Positions 8,911 through 17,445 of a stretch of DNA of 64,000 bases are shown in pieces (the first letter of the stretch is position 1; every line of letters starts with the position of its first letter). Source of the DNA: Fodinibacter sp963834965. Lineage in GTDB: Bacteria; Actinomycetota; Actinomycetes; Actinomycetales; Dermatophilaceae. Position numbers and translations under genes: made by a program. The DNA lies in the NCBI GenBank assembly GCA_963834965.1, contig CAWIEI010000023.1, positions 124,001 through 188,000 on the forward strand. The letters are read 5' to 3'. The notes beneath the pieces were generated by a model. It ran no database searches. It was not told the origin of the DNA and saw only the letters and a list, made by a program, of their open reading frames with translations.

Positions 8911-9738
8911 CTAACCGACCGGAGTGGAGGGCAGGTCAAGCCCATCGCCCTCGGCCGCGACGAGCACCGGGATCGACGCGGTGAACGTGCGACCGATCTC
9001 GTCGAGGGCGTCGTCGGTGCGGTGCGGGCCGTGGTGGAACAGCACCACGCTGGCCGCCTCCACCCGCTCGGCGAGCCGGATCGCGTCGTCGACGGTGGCG
9101 TGCCCGTAGTCGACCGCCCGAGGCCGCTCGTGCTCCAGGAACTGGGCGTCGTGCACGAGGACGTCGACCCCGGCGAGCGCGGCGAGCGCGTCGTCGGAGA
9201 CGCCGAGCTCGGGCGCGTGGTCGGGCACGTAGCCCACCGAGCTCGACCCGGAGCGCACCGTGTAGCCGAAGGTGCGGCCCCCCTTGTGCGCCACCTCGAA
9301 AGCGCGCACCGCGAAGCCCTCGACCTCGAGCTCGCCCGGCTGCACGGCGTCGAAGGTCCAGGCGCCGATCAGGCCCTCGGGGGTGATCGGGAAGGCCGGC
9401 GGCGACATCGTCTGGGCGATCAGGTCGCGCCCCGACCGGCCGCCTTGGGCGGGCAGCACGAGCCGCACCGATGCCCCGGCGCGGTCGCCGGCCGCGAAGA
9501 ACGGCAGGCCCTGCACGTGGTCCCAGTGCACGTGGCTCACCAGGATGGTGCCGCGAAAGGGCGCGCCGCCGAGCATCGCCGTGACGGTGCGGATGCCGGT
9601 GCCGGCGTCGAGCAGCAGCGCGGGGGCCGCGTCGCCGTCGGCGCGCACGGTCACGCACGAGGTGTTACCGCCGTACCGGAAGAAGTCGGAGCCGGGTGCA
9701 CACACCGATCCACGAACACCGAGGAAGTCGACGCGCAC
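8911..9738 (-). CDS. Metallo-beta-lactamase-fold hydrolase (RNase Z-like)
   Basis: The 275-residue protein has the HxHxDH metal motif (SHVHWDHVQG near residue 66), a distal Asp/His set (DAQFLEHE, YGHATVDDA) and HHGPHRTDD near the end. It resembles the RNase Z/phosphodiesterase branch of the MBL fold. The exact substrate is unknown. The GTG start has a near-perfect AAGGAGG eight bases upstream. A TAGACT -10-like element sits at 9800-9805, about 60 bp upstream, in the short region shared with the divergent cyclase gene. It heads a two-gene unit with the metallophosphoesterase. Confidence 0.88.
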   Translation of the reverse strand: MRVDFLGVRGSVCAPGSDFFRYGGNTSCVTVRADGDAAPALLLDAGTGIRTVTAMLGGAPFRGTILVSHVHWDHVQGLPFFAAGDRAGASVRLVLPAQGGRSGRDLIAQTMSPPAFPITPEGLIGAWTFDAVQPGELEVEGFAVRAFEVAHKGGRTFGYTVRSGSSSVGYVPDHAPELGVSDDALAALAGVDVLVHDAQFLEHERPRAVDYGHATVDDAIRLAERVEAASVVLFHHGPHRTDDALDEIGRTFTASIPVLVAAEGDGLDLPSTPVG

Positions 9739-9851
9739 GGGTCCTCCTTGCGCGCCCGGGAACGGTGGATCCGCCTGCTCGACGCTGTGAGCGTGTGGGA
9801 GTCTAGCGATCCCGAGCCCCCGCGCCGACCGGCCCACCTGGAGCACGACCG

Positions 9852-12800
9852 ATGACCGACCTGCGTCGCCACGTCCCGCCCCTGACGCTGGCCTGGGACG
9901 ACGAGGCCCCGGGCGCGTTGCACCGCAGCGTCGACGGCACGCTGGTCTTCGCCGACGTCTCCGGCTTCACGGCGCTCACCGAGCGGCTCTCGCGGCAGGG
10001 CCGGATCGGCGCCGAGGAGATCGTCGAGGCGCTGAACAGGGTGTTCGGCCCGATGCTCACGATCGCGGCGCACCGCGGTGGCGAGCTGCTGAAGTTCGGT
10101 GGCGACGCCCTGCTCTTCCTCTTCCGTGGCGAGGGCCACCCCGAGCAGGCCTGCGACGCCGCCGTCGAGATGCGGGCCTCGCTGAGTGCCGCGGCCGCCG
10201 TGCCCACGTCGGCCGGCCGGTTCTCGCTGTCGATGTCGCTGGGAGTGCACTCCGGCGACATCGACCTGTTCCTGGTCGGCTCCCCCACCCGCGAGCTGCT
10301 CGTGCTCGGCCCCGGTGCCAGTGCCGTGGCCGCCGCCGAGAAGGCCGCCGATGCCGGCCAGGTCGTCGTCAGCCCGGTGACCGCAGGCCGGCTGCCGCCC
10401 GGGTCGACCCGCCCGCGCGACGACGGCGCGCTGCTGCTGCGCCGCCGGAGCGCGCGCACGGCACCGGGCCGGCCGGCATCCGCCGCGCCCGACCGTACGG
10501 AGCGCCTGCCGACGCTCTTCCCGACCGCCCTCGGTGAGTACCTTGCGCCGGGCCCGCCCGACCCCGAGCACCGGGTCGCCACGATCGCCTTCGTGCGCTT
10601 CTCCGGCACGGATGCCGTTCTGGCACAGGAGGGCCCGCAGGCGCTCGCGGAGCTGCTGCACGAGCTGGTGAGCACGGTCGAGGCGGCGCTCGAGGCCGAG
10701 GGCGTCACGCTGCTCGCGACCGACCTCGACACCGACGGCGGGAAGTTCTTCCTCGGCTCGGGGGTGCCCAGCAGGCGCACCGACGACGAGGGCGCGATGC
10801 TGCGCGCGCTGCGGCGGGTGGCTGATGCCGGTCTGACCATGCCGCTGCAGCTCGGGGTGGCGCGCGGGAACGTCTTCGCGGCCGAGGTCGGCGTGGCCGA
10901 CCGGGCTGCCTACTCCGCGATGGGCGACACGACGAACACGGCGGCGCGGATCATGGGCACCGCGCCGGCCGGCACGGTGCACGCCCACCCGGCGGTGCTC
11001 GACCACTCGCGCACCCTGTTCGCGGTGGCGCCGCGCGGGCCGTTCCGGATGAAGGGCAAGGCCGCGCCCGTGTTGGTCTACGAGGTCGGTGACGAGCTCG
11101 GCAGCCGCGAGTCGGTCGACGACACCCGGCTGCCGTTCCTCGGGCGAGACGCGGAGCTGGCCCACGCGCGCGCCGCGCTGGAGCGCGCCCTGTCCGGCGA
11201 GGGTGGGGTGCTCATGGTCGAGGGTCCGGCCGGCATCGGGAGCACCCGCCTCGCCCAGGAGGCGCTGGATGCTGTTGGCGCCGGCCGGCGCCTGGCGCTG
11301 CGGGCCGAGCCCTACGGTGCGTCGAGTGCCTACCGGGTGCTGCGCGACCCGCTGCGGTCGCTGCTCGACATCCCCCGCGGCACCCGAGAGGAGATGGGCG
11401 CGGCCCTGCTGGCGGCGCTGCGCGGCTCTGCCCCCGGGTTGCTGCCGCTGGCGCCGCTGCTGGCCGACGTCGTGCAGGTCGCCGTGCCGAGCACCCCGGA
11501 GGCCGACCGGGTCGACGCTCAGTACCGCGCCGACCGGGTGGCCGACGTGGTCGTCGAGCTGCTCGACCGGGTACGACCCGGGCCGCTCGCGGTCGTGGTC
11601 GAGGACGCCCACTGGGCCGACGGCGCCTCGGTGCACCTGCTGGCCCGGCTGGCGTCGGCGACGCCGGGGCGGCCCTGGGCGGTCGTCGTGGTGCGGCGCG
11701 GTGAGCGCGACGGCTTCGTGCCGGCATCCGGCACCCGCATCGTGCTCGACCCGCTGCCCCCCGAGGTGGTCGAACAGCTGGTGAACGCCGCCACCGAGGC
11801 CACGCCACTGCGCCCGCACGAGGTCGCCGCCGTGGTGGCGAAGGCCGGCGGCAACCCGCTGTTCGTCGAGGAGGTCACTCGGCTGGCTCTGGGCGCGGGC
11901 TCGCTCGAGGAGCTGCCCGAGTCGGTGCAGGCGGTGATGGGCGCCCAGGTCGACGAGCTACCGCCTGCAGCCCGCCGGATCCTGCGTTACTGCGCCGTGC
12001 TCGGGCTCAGCGTGCGCCGCGAGGTGCTCGCCGGCACACTCGCGGCCGACGGGCTCGAGCTCGAGCCGGCCACCCTGGCCACCCTCGGTGGCCTGGTCGA
12101 GGCCGACGGCCCCGACCGGCTGCGCTTTCGCACCAGTCTGGTCCGTGACGCCGCGTACGACGGGCTGGCCTACCGGGTGCGCGCCCGGGTACACCGCACC
12201 GCCGGCGAGGTGCTCGAGCGGCTCAGCACCGACCTCGACACCGACTCCCCCGCCCTGGTGCTCCACTTCGCCCGCGCCGGCGACGACCCACGCACCTGGG
12301 CCTACGCGCAGCGGGCCGGCCGGCTGGCCCGGGCGTCGTACGCGAACGCCGATGCGGCCGACCACCTCGAGACTGCGCTCCAGGTCAGCCGGCGGCTGCC
12401 CGACGTGACGGATGCCGACCGGGCGTCGCTGTGGGCGAGCGTGGGTGACCTGCGCGAGCTGGCCGGTATGTTCACCGAGTCGGTCGAGGCGTATCGGGCC
12501 GCCGCCCGGCTGACCCGCGACGACCCGGTGGCCACCGCCGAGGTGCTGTCCCGCCAGGCCGCCGCCCACCTGCGCACCGGCGCGTTCACCACCACCCTGC
12601 GGGTCGTGGGCCGGGCCCGCCGCCTGATCGACGGCTCGGACGCCGCGACCGCCCGCAGCACCCGAGTGCGCCTGGACGCCCTCACCGCCGTCGTGCGCGT
12701 GGAGCAGGAGCGCCCGCGCGAGGCCCGCGAATGGGCGACCCGCGCCATGGAGGCGGCCGGCGCGGTGGGCGAGCACGAGACCCACGTGCGCGCGCTGATG

Positions 12801-13616
12801 CTCGTCGACATGGTCGAGATGCAGCTGGGCGTACCCGGGCTCGGGGCGCGGCACCGCGAGGCCCTCGAGATCTGCGTGCAACACGGGCTCCGGTCGCAGG
12901 AGGCGAAGGTGCGTTCGAACCTCGGCGCGATGGCCTACTACGCCGGTCGCTGGACCGAGGCGGCGCAGTGGTACCGCACCAGCCGTGACGTGGCGATGGA
13001 GGCGGGAAGCGCGTTCGTCGCCGCCCAGACCGACGTCAACCTCGGTGAGCTGCTCATCAACCAGGGCCACCTCGACGAGGCGCAGGAGGTGCTGGTCGGC
13101 GCGGTACGGGTGCTGAGGGCATCGGGCGCTCCGCGGTTCCTGGTCGAGGGCCGGATGCAGCTCGCGCGGGTGCACCTGAGCCGGGGCGAGCTGGCGGAGG
13201 CCGAACGGCGCGCGGCCGAGGTCGTGCAGGACTTCACCGATCTGGGCAACCCGACGAGCGCGCTGGAGGGCGCCCTGGTGCGGGCGGAGGCGGTGACCAT
13301 GCAGGGCCGCGCGCAGGAGTCGCTCGACCTCGTCGCCGCCGCCGAGCGCGACGCCCGTGACGACGCCGTGTTCTCGATGCCGCGGCTGTGCCTGCAGCGC
13401 GCCCGGGCCCTCCTGGCGCTTCACCGGCTCGACGAGGCCGCGGCGATGGTGGCCGACGGCCTGGTCGCCGCTCGTGACCAGGAGCTGCCCTACGAGGAGG
13501 CGCTGCTGCTGCGGGTCGGCAGCGCCGTCGACGAGCGGCGCGGCCGGGCGGACGACGCTGCGGGAGCGCGCCGCGAGTCGGACACCCTCCTGGCCGGGCT
13601 CGGGGCGGCGGGCTGA
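9852..13616 (+). CDS. Class III adenylate/guanylate cyclase - ATPase - TPR protein
   Basis: The 1254-residue soluble protein has the plan of bacterial CyaB-like proteins and mammalian soluble adenylyl cyclase. The first cyclase domain (about 28-190) has both metal aspartates (FADVSGFT near 32, KFGGDALL near 82). The second (about 235-415) has lost the first aspartate (AFVRFSG) and looks regulatory. An AAA-like ATPase follows with Walker B (LAVVVEDAHWAD near 580) but a damaged P-loop, GPAGIGSTRL near 458, where serine replaces the essential lysine. The C-terminal third (about 790-1250) is TPR-like helices. GGAG lies 9 bases before the ATG. Making cAMP or cGMP is likely; ATPase activity is doubtful. 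Confidence 0.88.
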   Translation: MTDLRRHVPPLTLAWDDEAPGALHRSVDGTLVFADVSGFTALTERLSRQGRIGAEEIVEALNRVFGPMLTIAAHRGGELLKFGGDALLFLFRGEGHPEQACDAAVEMRASLSAAAAVPTSAGRFSLSMSLGVHSGDIDLFLVGSPTRELLVLGPGASAVAAAEKAADAGQVVVSPVTAGRLPPGSTRPRDDGALLLRRRSARTAPGRPASAAPDRTERLPTLFPTALGEYLAPGPPDPEHRVATIAFVRFSGTDAVLAQEGPQALAELLHELVSTVEAALEAEGVTLLATDLDTDGGKFFLGSGVPSRRTDDEGAMLRALRRVADAGLTMPLQLGVARGNVFAAEVGVADRAAYSAMGDTTNTAARIMGTAPAGTVHAHPAVLDHSRTLFAVAPRGPFRMKGKAAPVLVYEVGDELGSRESVDDTRLPFLGRDAELAHARAALERALSGEGGVLMVEGPAGIGSTRLAQEALDAVGAGRRLALRAEPYGASSAYRVLRDPLRSLLDIPRGTREEMGAALLAALRGSAPGLLPLAPLLADVVQVAVPSTPEADRVDAQYRADRVADVVVELLDRVRPGPLAVVVEDAHWADGASVHLLARLASATPGRPWAVVVVRRGERDGFVPASGTRIVLDPLPPEVVEQLVNAATEATPLRPHEVAAVVAKAGGNPLFVEEVTRLALGAGSLEELPESVQAVMGAQVDELPPAARRILRYCAVLGLSVRREVLAGTLAADGLELEPATLATLGGLVEADGPDRLRFRTSLVRDAAYDGLAYRVRARVHRTAGEVLERLSTDLDTDSPALVLHFARAGDDPRTWAYAQRAGRLARASYANADAADHLETALQVSRRLPDVTDADRASLWASVGDLRELAGMFTESVEAYRAAARLTRDDPVATAEVLSRQAAAHLRTGAFTTTLRVVGRARRLIDGSDAATARSTRVRLDALTAVVRVEQERPREAREWATRAMEAAGAVGEHETHVRALMLVDMVEMQLGVPGLGARHREALEICVQHGLRSQEAKVRSNLGAMAYYAGRWTEAAQWYRTSRDVAMEAGSAFVAAQTDVNLGELLINQGHLDEAQEVLVGAVRVLRASGAPRFLVEGRMQLARVHLSRGELAEAERRAAEVVQDFTDLGNPTSALEGALVRAEAVTMQGRAQESLDLVAAAERDARDDAVFSMPRLCLQRARALLALHRLDEAAAMVADGLVAARDQELPYEEALLLRVGSAVDERRGRADDAAGARRESDTLLAGLGAAG

Positions 13617-13632
13617 CCGCCCGCCCCGAGCC
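13597..13632. terminator. Bidirectional terminator hairpin
   Basis: GGCTCGGGG and CCCCGAGCC, with inner CGGGC/GCCCG and a 3-base bulge, form a long stem. It covers the end of the cyclase gene and the 25-bp gap before the convergent secreted-protein gene. Confidence 0.65.
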
Positions 13633-13641
13633 CGGCCGGGG

Positions 13642-15048
13642 TCACCACTGCATCTTGGCGTCGCCGTAGACGTAGACGAGGTCGCGCACCGACACCTGGT
13701 CGGGGTTGCCCGCCACGGCCTTGGCGGTGCGCGAGATGACGCAGGCGAACTGGGTGCCGACGAAGTCGTCCTGGTCGGGGAGGGTCGCCACCTGGGCCGC
13801 CGTGTAGCCCGGGAACAGGGCAGGGTCGTCGACGGCGTTCGCGTCGGGGCACCAGCCGAGCGTGACCAGCGGTGAGGCGCCCGCGGCATCCGGGGTCTCA
13901 TAGTCGATCTTGATGTCGGGCAACACCGTGGTGGATGCGGTGCTCGGGAAGAGCGAGGTGACGTCCCAGACGAACTGGGCGGTGGGCTGGATGTTCAGCG
14001 GCTTGAGGAACCGGGCCGAGTTCGCCGCGGTCGACAGCGAGTAGGGCACGGCGGCGCACGGAGTGGTACCGACGTTGTCGAGCCGGTGGATGGTGACCTC
14101 GGGCTTGTCGCCGACGGCCAGCGCGGTCTCCGTGGAGCCGCCACAGGTGACGGTGTCGGCCGCGATCTCGACGATCGACGCCTTCGGGGTCGACAGGGGC
14201 GCGGGCGGCAGCACCGAGCCGTCGGCGCCGCCCTCGACCGAGAACGACCCCTTCAGGGCCGAGAGGGTGAGGGTGTCGAAGTAGATGCCGTCGTCGGCGC
14301 CGGTCCACGACGGGACGCTGATCGGCCAGCGGCAGTTGTCGTTCTCGTGGTCGTCAGGCCCGGAGTCGGCCCTGCCGCTGCACACGAACGGCGCAGTGGT
14401 CGCCACCGGGGGGAGGCCGACGCTGTTGCCGCCCTGCAGCTCGAAGGTGCCGACGACCACCCCGGCGAGCCGGGCCGTGGCGAGGATGCGGGCGTTGCCC
14501 TTCAGCTCGACGTCGAGGTAGGCCGAGGTCGCGACCGTGCCCGGGCCCAGGGCCGTGCGCAGCCCCTGGCCGAGGCCGAGCTCGAGCGACTCACTGGGCG
14601 CGCCGACCTGGTAGCACGACGTGCCGGTCTTCTTCTCCTTGACCCCGATCGAGCCGCTGGCGTACGAGGCGAGCGACTCGCTGAACGCGCCCCCGGTCGA
14701 GCCGCGCAGGGTGAGCAACCGGCTCGCGGCCGGCCCGAGGTTGACGCCACAGCTCGCCGCCGGGGCGAGGGTCTGGGCCGCACCCTGCTGCCCGTCGGCG
14801 GTGTTGAGCGTGATCGACGAGACGGCACCGGTCTGCAGGGCCACCCAGGTCGGAGTGGGGGCGGGGGTCGCCAGCGCCGCCGGTGGTGCGGTCGTGCCGC
14901 CGGCCGGCCGGCTGGCCATCGGTGCCACCACGACGGCGAGCGGCACCAGGGCGACGGCCAGCACGGCTCCGAGGGCCCTGACGGCCGAGCGCCGGTGGGA
15001 GCCGGGCTGCTGTTCGGGCGTTGCGGGTTCGGGGCGTTGCGGATTCAC
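13642..15048 (-). CDS. Secreted or membrane-anchored protein of unknown function
   Basis: I do not recognise this 468-residue protein. It has an N-terminal transmembrane/signal segment (about 23-44, RRSAVRALGAVLAVALVPLAVVVA), a Pro/Thr/Ala-rich linker, then a beta-rich exported region with several cysteines (for example ASCGVN, TSCYQ, FVCSG, NDNCRW, VTCGG, TTPCAA, LGWCP, FACVIS) that could form disulfides. The GTG start has GGGAGAG about nine bases upstream. Its promoter region carries the palindrome described at 15164-15209, shared with the subtilase gene. It converges on the cyclase gene across a terminator hairpin. Confidence 0.75.
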   Translation of the reverse strand: MNPQRPEPATPEQQPGSHRRSAVRALGAVLAVALVPLAVVVAPMASRPAGGTTAPPAALATPAPTPTWVALQTGAVSSITLNTADGQQGAAQTLAPAASCGVNLGPAASRLLTLRGSTGGAFSESLASYASGSIGVKEKKTGTSCYQVGAPSESLELGLGQGLRTALGPGTVATSAYLDVELKGNARILATARLAGVVVGTFELQGGNSVGLPPVATTAPFVCSGRADSGPDDHENDNCRWPISVPSWTGADDGIYFDTLTLSALKGSFSVEGGADGSVLPPAPLSTPKASIVEIAADTVTCGGSTETALAVGDKPEVTIHRLDNVGTTPCAAVPYSLSTAANSARFLKPLNIQPTAQFVWDVTSLFPSTASTTVLPDIKIDYETPDAAGASPLVTLGWCPDANAVDDPALFPGYTAAQVATLPDQDDFVGTQFACVISRTAKAVAGNPDQVSVRDLVYVYGDAKMQW

Positions 15049-15163
15049 GGACTCTCCCTGCACAGCGTCAACGCACCCCGCCCGGTGCGCGCGGGCCGAC
15101 GGAGACGGACCGGGCGGCGAGCATCGCAGCACGACCCCGGACCACGTCGCCCGAAGTGTGGTC

Positions 15164-15209
15164 AACCTAGCGGTGCACCGAGCCGCTCACCATGGCCCGA
15201 CCGGGCCAT
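15164..15209 (-). promoter_or_regulatory. Palindromic site and -10 of the secreted-protein gene
   Basis: ATGGCCCG and CGGGCCAT, separated by 2 bases, form a perfect palindrome at 15192-15209. From the end of GGGCCA there are 23 bases to TAGGTT (15164-15169), a good actinobacterial -10, on the strand reading into the gene starting at 15048. The same motif and spacing recur at 59813-59858 and, less exactly, at 48982-49028. Confidence 0.55.
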
Positions 15210-15244
15210 TGCAGCCGGGCCACCACTGCGCTAGAACCGGGCGC

Positions 15245-16096
15245 TCAGGGTTCGAGGGTGAGCACCAGGTGCCCCCTGGCCGGGTCCCTGGCCGACCGAA
15301 GCCCCGCGGTCACCACTCCGGCCTCACGCCGGACCACGAGCTCGACGGTGCTCGGCAGGAACACCGGCCGGGTGAACCAGACGTTGCTGCGCGACGGCCC
15401 GAGCGACGTGCGGCCCAGGGTCGCCAGGGTCCGAGCGTAGGTCCACATGCCGTGCGCCATCTGCCGCGGGAAGCCCATCCCCTTGGCCGTGAGGGCGTAG
15501 AGGTGGATGGGGTTCACGTCGCCGGACACGCCGGCGTACGTGCGCCCGAGGTCCTCCGGCAGCCGCCACCGCGCCACGGGCGGCCCCTCCGGCAGGTCCG
15601 GTCGGCGCTCGCCGCGCGGCGCGTCGTCGCTGCCGTGCCCACGGCTGAGGTAGACGCTGTCGCACTCCCAGACCAGCTCACCCCCGACCCGCGCCTCGAG
15701 CCGCATGTCGAGCGTGCGGCCGCGCCGGTGCGGCTGCAGCGCACCCGCTGTCACCGACAGCGTGAGCGGGTCAGCGGCATCCAGTGGGCGGTGGGTGGTC
15801 ACCCGGTTGCTGAGGTGCACCAGGCCCGGCAGCGGCACCGGGAAGTCGCGGCGGGCCATCAGGGCCGTCTGCACCGGGAACGCGAGCACCCACGGGTACG
15901 GCTGCGGCAGGGTGTCACCGACGTCGTACCCGGTCAGCCGCTGGTAGGCGGCCAGCCGCTCACGGTCGACCCGCACGTCCTCGACGACGAGGGTGCGGTC
16001 GGGCACGGAGCTCCCCCGCGGGAGCGTGGCCAGCACCGCTGCCCGCACGAGCAGCGGTGCCGTGGACGGCATCGCCCCCAGGGTCTCGACGGCCAT
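15245..16096 (-). CDS. htdX: MaoC-like (R)-3-hydroxyacyl dehydratase, HtdX type
   Basis: The 283-residue protein has an N-terminal degenerate hot-dog domain and a C-terminal MaoC domain with the hydratase motif YAGVSGDVNPIHLYA (near 185), giving the catalytic Asp/His pair, followed by FPRQMAHGMW. It would hydrate trans-2-enoyl thioesters reversibly. It is the last gene after fadA2 and fabG4, the order of the mycobacterial Rv0243-Rv0242c-Rv0241c cluster, which supports the HtdX assignment. One base separates it from fabG4, so translation is probably coupled. Confidence 0.85.
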   Translation of the reverse strand: MAVETLGAMPSTAPLLVRAAVLATLPRGSSVPDRTLVVEDVRVDRERLAAYQRLTGYDVGDTLPQPYPWVLAFPVQTALMARRDFPVPLPGLVHLSNRVTTHRPLDAADPLTLSVTAGALQPHRRGRTLDMRLEARVGGELVWECDSVYLSRGHGSDDAPRGERRPDLPEGPPVARWRLPEDLGRTYAGVSGDVNPIHLYALTAKGMGFPRQMAHGMWTYARTLATLGRTSLGPSRSNVWFTRPVFLPSTVELVVRREAGVVTAGLRSARDPARGHLVLTLEP

Positions 16097-16097
16097 G

Positions 16098-17444
16098 TCA
16101 GGCCCCGAGCAGGCTCTGGCCGCAGACCCGCACGACGTTGCCGTTCACCGTCGCCTGGGCGTCGGAGGCGAAGTAGGCGATCGTCTCGGCGACGTCGACG
16201 GGCAGCCCGCCCTGCGACAGGCTGTTCAACCGCCGGCCGAGCTCGCGGGTGGCGAACGGGATGCGCGCCGTCATCTCGGTCTCGATGAATCCGGGCGCGA
16301 CGGCGTTGGTGGTGATGCCGCGCCGCCGCAGGCCCTTGTCGGTCGAGTAGGCGTCGACCAGGCCGATGACACCCGCCTTGGATGCCGCATAGTTGCTCTG
16401 CCCGCGGTTGCCCGCGATACCGGCGATCGACGAGACGAGCACCACGTGGCCGCCGTCGCGCAGGCCGTCCTTGCCGAGGAACGCCTCGTTCATCCGCACG
16501 ATCGAGCCGAGGTTGACGTCGAGCACCGTGGCCCAGCGGTCGGCGTCGGTGTTGGCGAGCAGCTTGTCTCGGGTGATGCCGGCGTTGTGCACGACGATGT
16601 CGAGCCCGCCGTGGCGGGTGCGGGCGTGTCCCAGGATGCGCTGACCGGCATCCGGGGCGGTGACGTCGGCCTGCAGCGCCGTGCCACCGATACCGTTGGC
16701 GACCGCCGCGAGGGCCGCACCCGCCGACGGCACGTCGACGCACACGACGGTGGCGCCGTCGCGCGCCAGGGTGCGGGCGATCTCGGCGCCGATGCCGCGG
16801 GCCGCACCGGTGACCACGGCCACCTTCCCGGCGAGCGCGCGCCCATCGGATGCCGTGGACGCCTCACCGTCGCCCACCCGGAAGACCTGCGCGTCGACGT
16901 AGGCCGAGCGCGCGGACAGCAGGAACTCGACGGTGCCCAGCGCTGCTGCCTCGGACCCGTCGGCGACGAGCACCAGGTTGGCGGTGGCGCCGAAGCGCAG
17001 CTCCTTGGCGACCGACCGGGTGATGCCCTCGAGCGCCCGGCGGGCGGCCCGCTGGGCGGGCGAGCCGGCCCGGGCGGGGTCGCGGCCGACCACGACGACC
17101 CGGGCGCAGCGCCCCAGTCGCTTCAGGGCGGGCCCCAGCGTGGCGCGCAGCGACTCGAGGTCGGCCGGCCCCTCCGCGGCGGTGAGGTCGACGACGACGC
17201 CACCGAGCCGCCCGTTCTCCGGCACCTCGTCGAGCAGGGTGGTACCGGCAGCGACCAGGCCGTCTCGCAGGGCGGTCAGCGCCGGGGTGTCGGCATGGCC
17301 GCCGACGAGCAGCGGCCCGTCGAGCAGGGGCCGGCCCGGCACCTGGCGGCGCAGCGCCACCGGCTGGGGCAGGCCGAGCGTGGTGGCGAGCTTCTTGCCG
17401 ACGCCGGAGGAGACGAACGCCGTGTAGCCGTCACGGTGCGCCAT
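16098..17444 (-). CDS. fabG4: High-molecular-weight 3-oxoacyl reductase FabG4
   Basis: The 448-residue short-chain dehydrogenase is much longer than ordinary FabG (about 245). Residues 1-200 form the extra N-terminal domain typical of HMwFabG, and residues 205-445 the catalytic domain. The nucleotide motif is TGAARGIG, with NAG (HNAGITRDK), the Ser in VSSIAG and YAASKAG supplying Ser-Tyr-Lys. It reduces 3-oxoacyl thioesters, probably with NADH as in mycobacterial FabG4 (family knowledge). The ATG giving MAHRDGY lies 1 bp after the fadA2 stop, so I rejected the longer frame that runs into fadA2. Confidence 0.9.
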   Translation of the reverse strand: MAHRDGYTAFVSSGVGKKLATTLGLPQPVALRRQVPGRPLLDGPLLVGGHADTPALTALRDGLVAAGTTLLDEVPENGRLGGVVVDLTAAEGPADLESLRATLGPALKRLGRCARVVVVGRDPARAGSPAQRAARRALEGITRSVAKELRFGATANLVLVADGSEAAALGTVEFLLSARSAYVDAQVFRVGDGEASTASDGRALAGKVAVVTGAARGIGAEIARTLARDGATVVCVDVPSAGAALAAVANGIGGTALQADVTAPDAGQRILGHARTRHGGLDIVVHNAGITRDKLLANTDADRWATVLDVNLGSIVRMNEAFLGKDGLRDGGHVVLVSSIAGIAGNRGQSNYAASKAGVIGLVDAYSTDKGLRRRGITTNAVAPGFIETEMTARIPFATRELGRRLNSLSQGGLPVDVAETIAYFASDAQATVNGNVVRVCGQSLLGA

Positions 17445-17445
17445 C

